Origin: Kluyvera sp047971185
GTDB lineage: Bacteria; Pseudomonadota; Gammaproteobacteria; Enterobacterales; Enterobacteriaceae
Length of the DNA stretch: 64,000 bases
Direction of reading: 5' to 3'
Assembly: GCF_047971185.1 (NCBI RefSeq)
Contig: NZ_JBKDZH010000015.1
Span: forward strand, 102,215-166,214
This document shows, in pieces, positions 44,863 through 53,445 of the stretch. Both the position numbers and the translations under genes were made by a program. The first letter of the stretch is position 1. Every line of letters starts with the position of its first letter. Below the pieces are notes generated by a model. It had not been told where the DNA came from and searched no databases. It saw nothing but the letters and a program-made list of their open reading frames with translations.

Positions 44863-45408
44863 GTGGATCAGCAGACTGCAGACGCATTACACGCCTTTAC
44901 CCAACGCTATTGCGATGCCTGGCAGCGCACCTACAACAGCCTGCCGCGCAGCGAAGAGCTTTACGGCATTCCGTCGCCGTGCCAGGTTTCGACCACCGGC
45001 GAGGCGGTCTTCTGGCAGCCGCAGGATTTTGACGGTGAACAGAATGTAAATGGCGTTGAACGGGCGATGGATATTGTGGTACAACAACCCATTCACACCT
45101 ATTATACCACTCAGTATGCGGGTGATATGCAAGCGCTTTTCATGGGGGAAGCCCTGACGCTGCTGCAGGTGTGGAGCCCCGACGACTTCCGCCGCGTGCA
45201 GGAAAACCTGATTGGTCACCTGGTGACGCAAAAGCGCCTGAAGCTATCGCCAACGCTGTTTATCGCTACGCTGGACAGCGAGCTTGACGTGATTTCCGTC
45301 TGCAACGTGACCGGTGAAGTGGTCAAAGAGACGCTCGGAACGCGTAATCGTCTGCCGCTGGCCTCCTCCCTTGCGAGTTTCCTGACTCAACTTCAGCCGA
45401 TTCTGTAA
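44863..45408 (+). CDS. syd: SecY-interacting protein Syd
   Basis: Peripheral inner-membrane protein that binds SecY and may check the translocon. The GTG at 44863, with AGAGAG upstream, gives 181 aa as in E. coli; a longer frame from 44821 has no ribosome site. Conserved blocks: SEELYGIPSPC near residue 27, HTYYTTQYAGDMQA near 81, RRVQENLIGHLVTQKRLKL near 110. Confidence 0.94.
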   Translation: MDQQTADALHAFTQRYCDAWQRTYNSLPRSEELYGIPSPCQVSTTGEAVFWQPQDFDGEQNVNGVERAMDIVVQQPIHTYYTTQYAGDMQALFMGEALTLLQVWSPDDFRRVQENLIGHLVTQKRLKLSPTLFIATLDSELDVISVCNVTGEVVKETLGTRNRLPLASSLASFLTQLQPIL

Positions 45409-45427
45409 GACAGTTTGCCCATCCCTT

Positions 45428-45445
45428 TGTGAGAGATCTCTTACA
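45428..45445 (+). promoter_or_regulatory. UvrY-type binding palindrome upstream of csrB
   Basis: TGTGAGAGATCTCTTACA is an 18-bp near-perfect inverted repeat centred about 182 bases before the csrB start, the position and sequence of the UvrY site known upstream of E. coli csrB. A second half, TGTGAGAGATCGC, lies at 45451-45463. BarA, the kinase that activates UvrY, is encoded at 53446-56199. Confidence 0.8.
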
Positions 45446-45618
45446 CGCACTGTGAGAGATCGCCAGATTATAAGTAAGACTCTTATCCCTGCGTTTTAGT
45501 AATTACCTTTTATATCAATAATATAGTTATTTTAAATGGCATATTTCCCGTCTGTAAGCCTTAAGGGTTTGCCTGAGAGGCGCTTGTAAGACGAAGCGAA
45601 ATAGCGGATTCTATCTAC

Positions 45619-45986
45619 GTCGACAGGGAGTCGCACAATGAAGTGAACATCAGGATGATGACGCTTCATAGGACACACCGGGAAGGTGATTCAAGGAAAG
45701 GCTTCAGGATGAAGCAAGAGGATAGCGCAGGAACGCGTTAAAGGACACCTCCAGGACGGAGAACGAGAGCCAGACAGGATATCTGGTGGATCAGGAAGAT
45801 CGGGACACACTCAAGGATTGGGTGAAATCACATCGGGGTGGTGTGATGCAGGATGCAACCGTTTAGGGACGAACAGGTCAGGAGACCATAGGAAAAGTTG
45901 TCACGGACGAGCAGGGAGCACCAAAAGTAGCTGGATTGCTGCGAAACGAACCGGGAGCACTGTTTTTACAGTGCTCCCTTTTTTTT
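45619..45986 (+). ncRNA. csrB: CsrB regulatory RNA (CsrA antagonist)
   Basis: About 368-nt RNA from GTCGACAGGGAGTC at 45619 to the terminator GGGAGCACTG-TTTTTA-CAGTGCTCCC plus T-run. Roughly 24 GGA motifs are present, many as AGGA or GGGA in hairpin loops, the form that titrates the translational regulator CsrA. It lies between syd and yqcC as in E. coli. An open frame crossing it (45818-46045) is not a gene. Confidence 0.96.
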
Positions 45987-46041
45987 GTTTCCCGCCAACA
46001 AGTGATATCCTGCGCGCGATTTTGTTTCCTCTGAGGTTTCC

Positions 46042-46371
46042 ATGACACGCCACGACAGCCTACGCGACCAACTACTGCTTATTGAGACTCTGCTCCGGGA
46101 GCATCAGCACTGGCAGGATACCGCGCCGCACGACAGCGCCTTTGCCAGCGACCAGCCGTTCTGTATGGATACCCTGGAGCCGCTGGAGTGGCTGCAATGG
46201 GTGCTGATCCCGCGCATGCATCAGCTGCTGGACAGCGAAATGCCGCTGCCGAAAGATTTTGCTATCGCCCCGTATTACGAGATGGCGCTCGACGCCGCGC
46301 ACCCGCTGCGCGCCATTATCCTGCCGCCGCTGGAGCAGCTGGATGCCTTCTTTACGAGCGACGCCGACTGA
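46042..46371 (+). CDS. yqcC: YqcC family protein (DUF446)
   Basis: 109 aa, the E. coli length, mostly helical, with the conserved FCMDTLEPLEWLQWVLIPRM near residues 40-59. Biochemical role not assignable from sequence. Its stop overlaps the truC start by one base (TGATG), so it is made together with TruC and may assist it. Confidence 0.93.
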   Translation: MTRHDSLRDQLLLIETLLREHQHWQDTAPHDSAFASDQPFCMDTLEPLEWLQWVLIPRMHQLLDSEMPLPKDFAIAPYYEMALDAAHPLRAIILPPLEQLDAFFTSDAD

Positions 46372-47153
46372 TGCTGGAAATTATCTACCAGGACGAGTGG
46401 CTGGTGGCGGTCAATAAACCGTCCGGCTGGCTGGTTCACCGCAGCTGGCTCGACCGCGATGAAAAAGTGGTGGTGATGCAGACGGTGCGCGACCAGATTG
46501 GCCAGCACGTCTTCACCGCCCATCGCCTCGACCGCCCGACCTCCGGCGTGCTGCTGATGGGGCTGTCCAGCGAGGCTGGGCGTCTGCTGTCGCAGCAGTT
46601 CGAACAGCACCAGATTCAAAAGCGCTACCACGCCATCGTGCGCGGCTGGCTCACCGATGAGGCGGTGCTGGATTACCCGCTGGTGGAAGAGCTGGATAAA
46701 ATCGCCGATAAGTTTGCCCGTGAGAATAAAGACCCACAGCCGGCGGTGACGCACTACCGCGGTATGGCGATGGTGGAAATGCCGGTGGCGACGGGCCGCT
46801 ACCCGACCACCCGCTACGGGCTGGTTGAGCTGGATCCGAAAACCGGCCGCAAGCACCAGCTGCGCCGCCATCTGGCGCACCTGCGTCATCCGATTCTCGG
46901 TGACAGCAAGCACGGCGATCTGCGCCAGAACCGCAGCGCGGCAGAGCATTTTGGCTGCAACCGCCTGATGCTGCACGCCAGCGAACTCTCGATGACCCAT
47001 CCGTTTACCGGCGAGCCGCTGACGATTCGCGCCGGGCTGGACGACGTCTGGATGCAGGCGCTATCACATTTCGGCTGGCGCGGACTTCTCCCTGAGAATG
47101 AAAGGGTTGAGTTTGTCGCCGACTGCGGTCAGGATGAAGCTATCCAGAAGTAA
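46371..47153 (+). CDS. truC: tRNA pseudouridine(65) synthase TruC
   Basis: Forms pseudouridine at position 65 of tRNA. The ATG at 46371 gives 260 aa (MLEIIYQDEWLVAVNKPSGW), the E. coli length; an earlier in-frame start at 46188 lies inside yqcC. RluA-family catalytic Asp is in FTAHRLDRPTSGVLLMG near residues 49-65; RKHQLRRHLAHLRHPILGD near 162-180 is the second family motif. Confidence 0.96.
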   Translation: MLEIIYQDEWLVAVNKPSGWLVHRSWLDRDEKVVVMQTVRDQIGQHVFTAHRLDRPTSGVLLMGLSSEAGRLLSQQFEQHQIQKRYHAIVRGWLTDEAVLDYPLVEELDKIADKFARENKDPQPAVTHYRGMAMVEMPVATGRYPTTRYGLVELDPKTGRKHQLRRHLAHLRHPILGDSKHGDLRQNRSAAEHFGCNRLMLHASELSMTHPFTGEPLTIRAGLDDVWMQALSHFGWRGLLPENERVEFVADCGQDEAIQK

Positions 47154-47168
47154 ACAGGGAGTTAAATC

Positions 47169-47612
47169 ATGGCTGAAGTAGGGATTTTTGTCGGCACCAT
47201 GTACGGCAATTCGCTGTTGGTGGCGGAAGAAGCGGAAACCATTCTCGGCGGACTTGGGCATCAGGCGAAAGTGTTTGAAGACCCGACCATCGCCGATTGG
47301 GAGAGCTACACCGGAAAATACGCGCTGGTGGTCACCTCGACCACCGGGCAGGGCGATCTGCCGGATAGCATCGTGCCGCTGTTTAACGATCTCCAGGATA
47401 TGTACCAGCCGCATCTGCGCTACGGCATTATCGCGCTGGGCGACAGCACCTACGCTAATTTTTGCGGCGGCGGCAAGCGCTTTGATGCGCTGTTGCAGGA
47501 GCAGGGCGCGCAGCGTATTGGCGATATGCTGATGATTGATGCTTCAGAAGACCCGGAACCGGAGAGCGTCTCCAATCCTTGGGTTGAGCAGTGGGCGACG
47601 TTGCTAAAATAA
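47169..47612 (+). CDS. yqcA: Flavodoxin-like protein YqcA
   Basis: Short-chain flavodoxin homologue of 147 aa (149 in E. coli), expected to bind FMN. The phosphate loop is GTMYGNSLLVAEEAE near residues 9-23, the isoalloxazine loops STTGQGDLPDS near 58-68 and ALGDSTYANFCGGGKRFD near 91-108. Partner redox enzyme unknown. Follows truC by 15 bases. Confidence 0.93.
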   Translation: MAEVGIFVGTMYGNSLLVAEEAETILGGLGHQAKVFEDPTIADWESYTGKYALVVTSTTGQGDLPDSIVPLFNDLQDMYQPHLRYGIIALGDSTYANFCGGGKRFDALLQEQGAQRIGDMLMIDASEDPEPESVSNPWVEQWATLLK

Positions 47613-47619
47613 CAGGGCT

Positions 47620-47641
47620 GCCCTCTCCCTACGTAGAGGGC
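47620..47641 (+). terminator. Hairpin after yqcA
   Basis: GCCCTCT-CCCTACGT-AGAGGGC is a perfect 7-bp inverted repeat 8 bases past the yqcA stop, followed by CTCCTTG and no T-run. Probably a weak terminator or a remnant of the CCCTCTCCC repeat seen at 11591 and 59847. Confidence 0.5.
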
Positions 47642-48084
47642 CTCCTTGCGCTTGCTGCCAGCCAATCCTTTGTATATCAACGACCTTTAAGATCATAACA
47701 AGCCGCGTCCGGCTGCACTTCGTGCTTTTGCCCGCAAAATAACGTCTTCTTCCGCGCTTTTCCCTGGCGTTTACACAACGTCAAGTGAACCGTTTCACGC
47801 TCCTGTCTTCCTGCCTTAATCCGCGCGCTGAGTTTTTCAGTTTCGTGAGCTGATATCCAGTCGATTAGGCGAATGCTTAAAATACATCGATTTTTCAGCG
47901 TAAATGCTGTGCGTTTGAACGGTGAGTCAGCGTAATCCTCTTTTTATACTTTTCCTGCCAGTTACAAAAAAGCAGCAGCGCAACGACCTGCTGCAAAAAA
48001 ACACAAATACGTCATTCTGATTACCCTACAGGTTGTGCTGTTCAGAATGGATGTAGCGAAAAGCTATAATTCAGGAGTACAACA
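47642..48084 (+). promoter_or_regulatory. gudP upstream region with 8-bp inverted repeat
   Basis: Gene-free 443 bases before the glucarate operon. CATTCTGA (48013-48020) and TCAGAATG (48042-48049) form a perfect 8-bp inverted repeat 21 bases apart, and GCAGCAG-CGCAACGAC-CTGCTGC (about 47971-47992) forms another hairpin. TATAAT at 48065-48070 is only 14 bases from the gudP ATG, too close for a standard leader. Control by the sugar-diacid activator CdaR is expected, but I cannot mark its site. Confidence 0.4.
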
Positions 48085-49440
48085 ATGAGTTCATTAAGTC
48101 ATTCCGCGAGCGCCGTTGAAAAACGGACTAACGCCCGCTACTGGATTGTGGTGATGCTGTTTATCGTCACCTCTTTCAACTACGGCGACCGCGCCACCCT
48201 CTCGATCGCTGGCTCGGAAATGGCCAAAGATATCGGGCTGGATGCGGTTGGCATGGGTTACGTTTTTTCCGCTTTCTCATGGGCTTATGTCATCGGCCAG
48301 ATCCCCGGCGGCTGGCTGCTTGACCGCTTTGGCTCTAAGCGCGTCTACTTCTGGTCCATTTTCATCTGGTCAGGTTTCACCCTGTTACAGGGCTTTGTCG
48401 ATATCTTCAGCGGCTTTGGCATTATTATCGCGCTGTTCACCCTTCGCTTCCTGGTAGGACTTGCTGAATCGCCATCCTTCCCCGGCAACAGCCGTATCGT
48501 TGCGGCCTGGTTTCCGGCGCAGGAGAGGGGCACGGCGGTGGCGATTTTTAACTCCGCACAATATTTCGCGACCGTGATTTTCGCGCCAATTATGGGTTGG
48601 CTGACCCACGAGGTGGGCTGGTCGCACGTCTTCTTCTTTATGGGCGGGCTGGGGATTGTGATCAGCTTTATCTGGCTGAAAGTGATCTATGAGCCAAACC
48701 AGCATCCCGGTGTTAACAAGCAAGAGCTGGAGTACATTGCCGCGGGCGGCGCGCTGATCAATATGGATCAGAAAGCTGGCGCGGCGAAGGTCCCGTTCAG
48801 CGTGAAGTGGGGGCAGATTAAGCAGCTGCTCGGCTCGCGCATGATGATTGGCGTGTATATCGGCCAGTACTGCATTAATGCGTTAACCTACTTCTTTATC
48901 ACCTGGTTCCCGGTTTACCTGGTACAGGCGCGCGGTATGTCGATTCTGAAAGCCGGCTTTGTTGCTTCGGTTCCGGCAGTGTGCGGCTTTGCGGGCGGCG
49001 TGCTCGGCGGGATTATCTCAGACTGGCTGATGCGCCGTACCGGTTCGCTCAACGTGGCGCGTAAAACGCCTATCGTGCTGGGGATGCTGCTGTCGATGGT
49101 GATGGTGTTCTGCAACTACGTTAACGCGGAATGGATGATTATCGGCTTTATGGCGATGGCCTTCTTCGGTAAAGGCATCGGCGCCCTGGGCTGGGCGGTG
49201 ATGGCGGATACCGCGCCGAAAGAGATCAGCGGCCTGTCCGGCGGCCTGTTCAATATGTTCGGCAATATTTCCGGCATCGTCACGCCTATCGCCATTGGCT
49301 ATATCGTCGGCACCACCGGCTCCTTCAACGGCGCGCTGATTTATGTGGGGGTGCATGCGCTGGTGGCGATCCTCAGCTACCTGGTGCTGGTTGGCGATAT
49401 CAAACGTGTGGAACTTAAACCCGTAACAGGACGCGCATAA
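48085..49440 (+). CDS. gudP: D-glucarate/galactarate MFS transporter
   Basis: Major-facilitator symporter importing glucarate and related hexarates. 451 aa (450 in E. coli), 12 predicted membrane segments. ACS-family motifs: FNYGDRATLSIAGSEMAKD near residues 29-47, GGWLLDRFGSKRVYFWSI near 73-90, and GLAESPSFPGNSRIVAAWF near 127-145. Ribosome site CAGGAGTAC. First gene of gudP-gudX-gudD; its stop overlaps the gudX start. Confidence 0.96.
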   Translation: MSSLSHSASAVEKRTNARYWIVVMLFIVTSFNYGDRATLSIAGSEMAKDIGLDAVGMGYVFSAFSWAYVIGQIPGGWLLDRFGSKRVYFWSIFIWSGFTLLQGFVDIFSGFGIIIALFTLRFLVGLAESPSFPGNSRIVAAWFPAQERGTAVAIFNSAQYFATVIFAPIMGWLTHEVGWSHVFFFMGGLGIVISFIWLKVIYEPNQHPGVNKQELEYIAAGGALINMDQKAGAAKVPFSVKWGQIKQLLGSRMMIGVYIGQYCINALTYFFITWFPVYLVQARGMSILKAGFVASVPAVCGFAGGVLGGIISDWLMRRTGSLNVARKTPIVLGMLLSMVMVFCNYVNAEWMIIGFMAMAFFGKGIGALGWAVMADTAPKEISGLSGGLFNMFGNISGIVTPIAIGYIVGTTGSFNGALIYVGVHALVAILSYLVLVGDIKRVELKPVTGRA

Positions 49441-50780
49441 TGAATACGCAATCAAGCCCCGTCGTCACCGACATGAAGGTGATCCCGGTCGCCGGGCACG
49501 ACAGTATGCTGCTGAATATCGGCGGCGCGCATAACGCTTACTTTACACGCAATATCGTGGTTCTCACCGACAGCGCCGGTCATACCGGCGTCGGGGAAGC
49601 GCCGGGCGGCGAGGTTATCTACCAGACGCTGGTCGACGCCATTCCGCTGGTGCTGGGCCAGGAGATCGCCCGCCTTAACAAAGTGGTGCAGCGGGTGCAC
49701 AAGGGTAACCAGTCGGCGGACTTTGACACCTTCGGCAAAGGCGCGTGGACCTTTGAGCTGCGCGTTAACGCGGTGGCGGCGCTGGAAGCGGCGCTGCTCG
49801 ACCTGCTGGGCAAGGCCCTGAACGTTCCCGTCTGCGAACTGCTGGGGCCGGGCAAGCAGCGTGATGCGGTCACGGTGCTGGGCTATCTGTTCTATATCGG
49901 CGACCGCACGAAAACCGATTTGCCGTATCTGGAAAGTACGCCGGGCAGCCACGAGTGGTACCATCTGCGCCACCAGGAAGCGCTGAGCAGCGATGCGGTG
50001 GTGCGCCTGGCGCAGGCGGCGCAGGATCGCTACGGCTTCAAAGACTTCAAGCTGAAGGGCGGCGTGCTGCCGGGCGAGCAGGAAATTGAATCCGCACGGG
50101 CGCTGAAAAAGCAGTTCCCGGATGCGCGTATCACGGTTGACCCCAACGGCGCATGGCTGCTGGACGAGGCTATATCGCTGTGCAAAGGCCTTAGTGACGT
50201 GCTGACTTATGCGGAAGATCCGTGCGGTGCGGAACAAGGCTTTTCGGGCCGCGAAGTGATGGCGGAATTCCGTCGTGCCACCGGCCTGCCGGTGGCAACC
50301 AATATGATCGCCACCAACTGGCGCGAGATGGGCCACGCGGTGATGCTCAACGCCGTCGATATCCCGCTGGCCGACCCGCACTTCTGGACACTCTCCGGGG
50401 CCGTGCGCGTGGCGCAGCTGTGCGACGAGTGGGGCCTGACCTGGGGCTGCCACTCCAATAACCATTTTGATATTTCCCTGGCGATGTTTACCCACGTCGG
50501 CGCCGCCGCGCCGGGTAACCCGACCGCCATCGATACGCACTGGATTTGGCAGGAAGGCGACGCCCGCCTGACCCGCAATCCGTTACAGATTAAGGACGGC
50601 AAAATTGCCGTACCCGACGCGCCCGGCCTGAGTGTGGAACTGGACTGGGAACAGATCCATAAGGCGCATGAAGCCTATAAAAAGCTGCCCGGCGGCGCGC
50701 GCAATGACGCGGGCCCGATGCAGTATCTGATTCCTGGCTGGACTTTTGACCGCAAACGTCCCGTTTTCGGCCGCCGCTAA
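49440..50780 (+). CDS. gudX: Glucarate dehydratase-related protein
   Basis: Enolase-superfamily paralogue of GudD, 446 aa, of uncertain activity in E. coli. The KxK catalytic region is present as FKDFKLKGGVLPG near residues 201-213, metal ligands as TVDPNGAWLLDEA near 232 and YAEDPCGAEQGFSGREV near 258-274, and the catalytic His-Asn in WGCHSNNHFDISLAMF near 336-351. So the active-site residues seem intact. Differs from GudD mainly in residues 60-180. Overlaps gudP by one base. Confidence 0.92.
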   Translation: MNTQSSPVVTDMKVIPVAGHDSMLLNIGGAHNAYFTRNIVVLTDSAGHTGVGEAPGGEVIYQTLVDAIPLVLGQEIARLNKVVQRVHKGNQSADFDTFGKGAWTFELRVNAVAALEAALLDLLGKALNVPVCELLGPGKQRDAVTVLGYLFYIGDRTKTDLPYLESTPGSHEWYHLRHQEALSSDAVVRLAQAAQDRYGFKDFKLKGGVLPGEQEIESARALKKQFPDARITVDPNGAWLLDEAISLCKGLSDVLTYAEDPCGAEQGFSGREVMAEFRRATGLPVATNMIATNWREMGHAVMLNAVDIPLADPHFWTLSGAVRVAQLCDEWGLTWGCHSNNHFDISLAMFTHVGAAAPGNPTAIDTHWIWQEGDARLTRNPLQIKDGKIAVPDAPGLSVELDWEQIHKAHEAYKKLPGGARNDAGPMQYLIPGWTFDRKRPVFGRR

Positions 50781-50799
50781 TTTAATAAAGGATTGAACA

Positions 50800-52140
50800 A
50801 TGACCATTCATACTTCAACGCCCGTTGTGACTTCCATGCAGGTGATCCCGGTAGCCGGCCACGACAGCATGCTGATGAACCTGAGCGGTGCCCACGCGCC
50901 GTTTTTCACCCGTAATATCGTGGTGATCAAAGACAACGCGGGCCATACCGGCGTCGGCGAAATCCCGGGCGGCGAAAAAATTCGCACCACCCTGGAAGAC
51001 GCGATCCCGCTGGTGGTGGGCAAAACCCTCGGCGAGTACAAAAATGTGCTCAACGGCGTGCGTAACACTTTCGCCGATCGCGATGCGGGCGGCCGCGGTT
51101 TGCAAACCTTCGACCTGCGTACCACCATTCACGTAGTGACCGGTATCGAAGCGGCGATGCTTGACCTGCTGGGTCAGCACCTGGGGGTTAACGTCGCCTC
51201 GCTGCTCGGTGACGGTCAGCAGCGCAGCGAAGTCGAAATGCTCGGCTATCTGTTCTTTGTCGGTAACCGCAAGGCCACGCCGCTGCCGTATCAGAGCCAG
51301 CCGGATGAGCAGTGCGACTGGTACCGCCTGCGCCACGACGAGGCGATGACCCCGGACGCGGTGGTGCGCCTGGCGGAAGCGGCGTATGAAAAATACGGCT
51401 TCAATGACTTCAAACTGAAGGGTGGCGTGCTGGCGGGTGAAGAAGAGGCGGAATCAATCGTCGCGCTGGCGAAACGCTTCCCGCAGGCGCGCGTGACGCT
51501 GGATCCGAACGGCGCATGGTCGCTGGATGAGGCGATCAAGATCGGTAAGTACCTGAAAGGATCGCTGGCCTACGCGGAAGATCCGTGCGGCGCCGAGCAG
51601 GGCTTCTCCGGCCGTGAAGTGATGGCGGAATTCCGCCGCGCCACCGGTCTGCCGACCGCCACCAACATGATCGCCACCGACTGGCGTCAGATGGGTCATA
51701 CTTTGTCGCTGCAATCGGTGGATATTCCGCTGGCGGATCCGCACTTCTGGACCATGCAGGGCTCGGTGCGCGTGGCGCAGATGTGCCATGAATTCGGCCT
51801 GACCTGGGGCTCACACTCCAATAACCACTTTGATATTTCGCTGGCAATGTTTACCCACGTGGCCGCCGCCGCGCCGGGCAAAATCACCGCCATTGACACC
51901 CACTGGATTTGGCAGGAAGGTAACCAGCGACTGACCAAAGAACCGTTTGAAATCAAAGGCGGTATGGTGCAGGTGCCGAACAAACCGGGTCTGGGCGTCG
52001 AGCTGGATATGGACCAGGTGATGAAGGCCAACGAGCTGTACAAAAAGCACGGCCTTGGCGCGCGTGACGATGCGATGGGTATGCAGTATCTGATCCCGAA
52101 CTGGACCTTTGATAACAAGCGTCCGTGTATGGTGCGCTAA
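50800..52140 (+). CDS. gudD: Glucarate dehydratase
   Basis: Dehydrates D-glucarate (and L-idarate) to 5-keto-4-deoxy-D-glucarate. 446 aa, as in E. coli. Same landmarks as gudX: FNDFKLKGGVLAGEEEAE near residue 202, LDPNGAWSLDEA near 233, YAEDPCGAEQGFSGREV near 258, and WGSHSNNHFDISLAMF near 336 with the catalytic His. Ribosome site AAAGGATTGAAC; 19 bases after gudX. Confidence 0.97.
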   Translation: MTIHTSTPVVTSMQVIPVAGHDSMLMNLSGAHAPFFTRNIVVIKDNAGHTGVGEIPGGEKIRTTLEDAIPLVVGKTLGEYKNVLNGVRNTFADRDAGGRGLQTFDLRTTIHVVTGIEAAMLDLLGQHLGVNVASLLGDGQQRSEVEMLGYLFFVGNRKATPLPYQSQPDEQCDWYRLRHDEAMTPDAVVRLAEAAYEKYGFNDFKLKGGVLAGEEEAESIVALAKRFPQARVTLDPNGAWSLDEAIKIGKYLKGSLAYAEDPCGAEQGFSGREVMAEFRRATGLPTATNMIATDWRQMGHTLSLQSVDIPLADPHFWTMQGSVRVAQMCHEFGLTWGSHSNNHFDISLAMFTHVAAAAPGKITAIDTHWIWQEGNQRLTKEPFEIKGGMVQVPNKPGLGVELDMDQVMKANELYKKHGLGARDDAMGMQYLIPNWTFDNKRPCMVR

Positions 52141-52146
52141 GCATGA

Positions 52147-52174
52147 TGCCGACTCCGTGGGAGTCGGCAGTTTT
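52147..52174 (+). terminator. Intrinsic terminator after gudD
   Basis: Perfect 10-bp stem TGCCGACTCC-GTG-GGAGTCGGCA followed by GTTTTC. It stands between gudD and garK, so garK is probably served by read-through or by its own promoter (TTGCGG at about 52182 and TACTTT 18 bases later are possible but weak). Confidence 0.8.
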
Positions 52175-52226
52175 CTGCGTATTGCGGTGCGTAGAACACT
52201 GCCGCTACTTTGCGTAAGGACGACCT

Positions 52227-53366
52227 ATGAAGATTGTGATTGCCCCGGACTCGTACAAGGAAAGCCTGAGCGCCCTTGAGGTCGCCAGCGCGATAGAAGC
52301 GGGTTTTCGGGAGATTTACCCGGATGCCGAGTACATCAAGCTGCCGGTTGCTGACGGCGGTGAAGGGACCGTTGAGGCCATGGTGGCGGCAACCCAGGGC
52401 CGCGTGATTGAGGTTGAGGTGACCGGCCCGCTCGGCGAATCGGTGGCGGGCTTTTACGGTATTTCTGGCGATGAACGCTGTGCGTTTATTGAAATGGCGG
52501 CGGCCAGCGGGCTGGAGCTTTTACCGCCAGCACGGCGTAACCCGCTGAAAACCACTTCGTGGGGCACCGGCGAGCTGATTCGCCATGCGCTGGATCGCGG
52601 CGTCACGCGGATCATCATCGGCCTTGGCGGCAGCGCCACCAACGACGGCGGTGCGGGCATGGTGCAGGCGTTAGGCGCGAAGCTGCTCACCGCCGAAGGG
52701 CAGGCCATCGCGCCCGGCGGCGCGGGGCTGGCGACGCTGGCGAAGATTGATATCAGCGGCCTGGACTCACGCCTGGCGCGCTGCCAGATCGACGTTGCCT
52801 GTGACGTCACCAATCCGCTTATCGGTGATGAAGGGGCCTCGGTGGTGTTTGGCCCGCAGAAAGGGGCGACGCCGGAGATGGTGAAACAGCTCGATGAGGC
52901 GCTGGCGCACTATGCCGAGCGTATTGCCCAGGATTTGGATCTCGACGTGCTGGCGCTGGAAGGCGGCGGCGCGGCGGGCGGTATGGGCGCGGCGCTGTAT
53001 GCATTCTGCGGCGCGAAGCTGCGCCCGGGAATTGATATTGTGACGGAAGCGCTGCATCTGGATACGCTGGTGGCAGATGCCGATTTGGTGATCACCGGTG
53101 AAGGGCGTATCGACAGCCAGACCATTCACGGCAAGGTACCGGTGGGGGTGGCGCGGGTGGCTAAACGCTATCAGATTCCGGTGATTGGTATTGCCGGTAG
53201 CCTGACGGCGGACGTCGGCGTCGTGCACCAGCACGGGCTGGATGCGGTATTCAGCGTGATTTATCGCATTTGTTCCCTCGACGAGGCGCTGGCGGAAGCC
53301 GGGGCTAACGTACGAATGGCGGCGCGGAATATCGCGGCGGTGATGCAGATGGGGCAGCGGATGTAA
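52227..53366 (+). CDS. garK: Glycerate 2-kinase
   Basis: Phosphorylates D-glycerate to 2-phosphoglycerate, the last step of glucarate/galactarate catabolism after aldolase and tartronate semialdehyde reductase. 379 aa (381 in E. coli GarK). Signatures: MKIVIAPDSYKESLSALEVA at the N-terminus, VADGGEGTVEAM near residue 41, IIIGLGGSATNDGGAGMVQA near 129-148, and VITGEGRIDSQTIHGKVPVG near 288-307. In K-12 garK is in the gar operon elsewhere; here it is joined to the gud genes. The product feeds enolase. Confidence 0.94.
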   Translation: MKIVIAPDSYKESLSALEVASAIEAGFREIYPDAEYIKLPVADGGEGTVEAMVAATQGRVIEVEVTGPLGESVAGFYGISGDERCAFIEMAAASGLELLPPARRNPLKTTSWGTGELIRHALDRGVTRIIIGLGGSATNDGGAGMVQALGAKLLTAEGQAIAPGGAGLATLAKIDISGLDSRLARCQIDVACDVTNPLIGDEGASVVFGPQKGATPEMVKQLDEALAHYAERIAQDLDLDVLALEGGGAAGGMGAALYAFCGAKLRPGIDIVTEALHLDTLVADADLVITGEGRIDSQTIHGKVPVGVARVAKRYQIPVIGIAGSLTADVGVVHQHGLDAVFSVIYRICSLDEALAEAGANVRMAARNIAAVMQMGQRM

Positions 53367-53370
53367 GTTT

Positions 53371-53440
53371 CCCGGCGTCGCTGCGCTCGGCCGGGCTACT
53401 GTAAAAATGACCCGGCGAGGCGTTTACGCCGACCCCGGGG
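53371..53440. repeat. Palindromic repeats between garK and barA
   Basis: Two hairpins in the gap between convergent genes: CCCGGC...GCCGGG (53371-53395) and CCCGGCGAGGCG-TTTA-CGCCGACCCCGGG (53411-53439). They resemble Klebsiella-type REP units and likely end both transcripts. Confidence 0.65.
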
Positions 53441-53445
53441 CCACA

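Noticed and set aside
45818..46045. 75-codon open frame starting inside csrB
   Set aside because: It covers csrB GGA repeats and the terminator, has no ribosome site and runs into the yqcC start.
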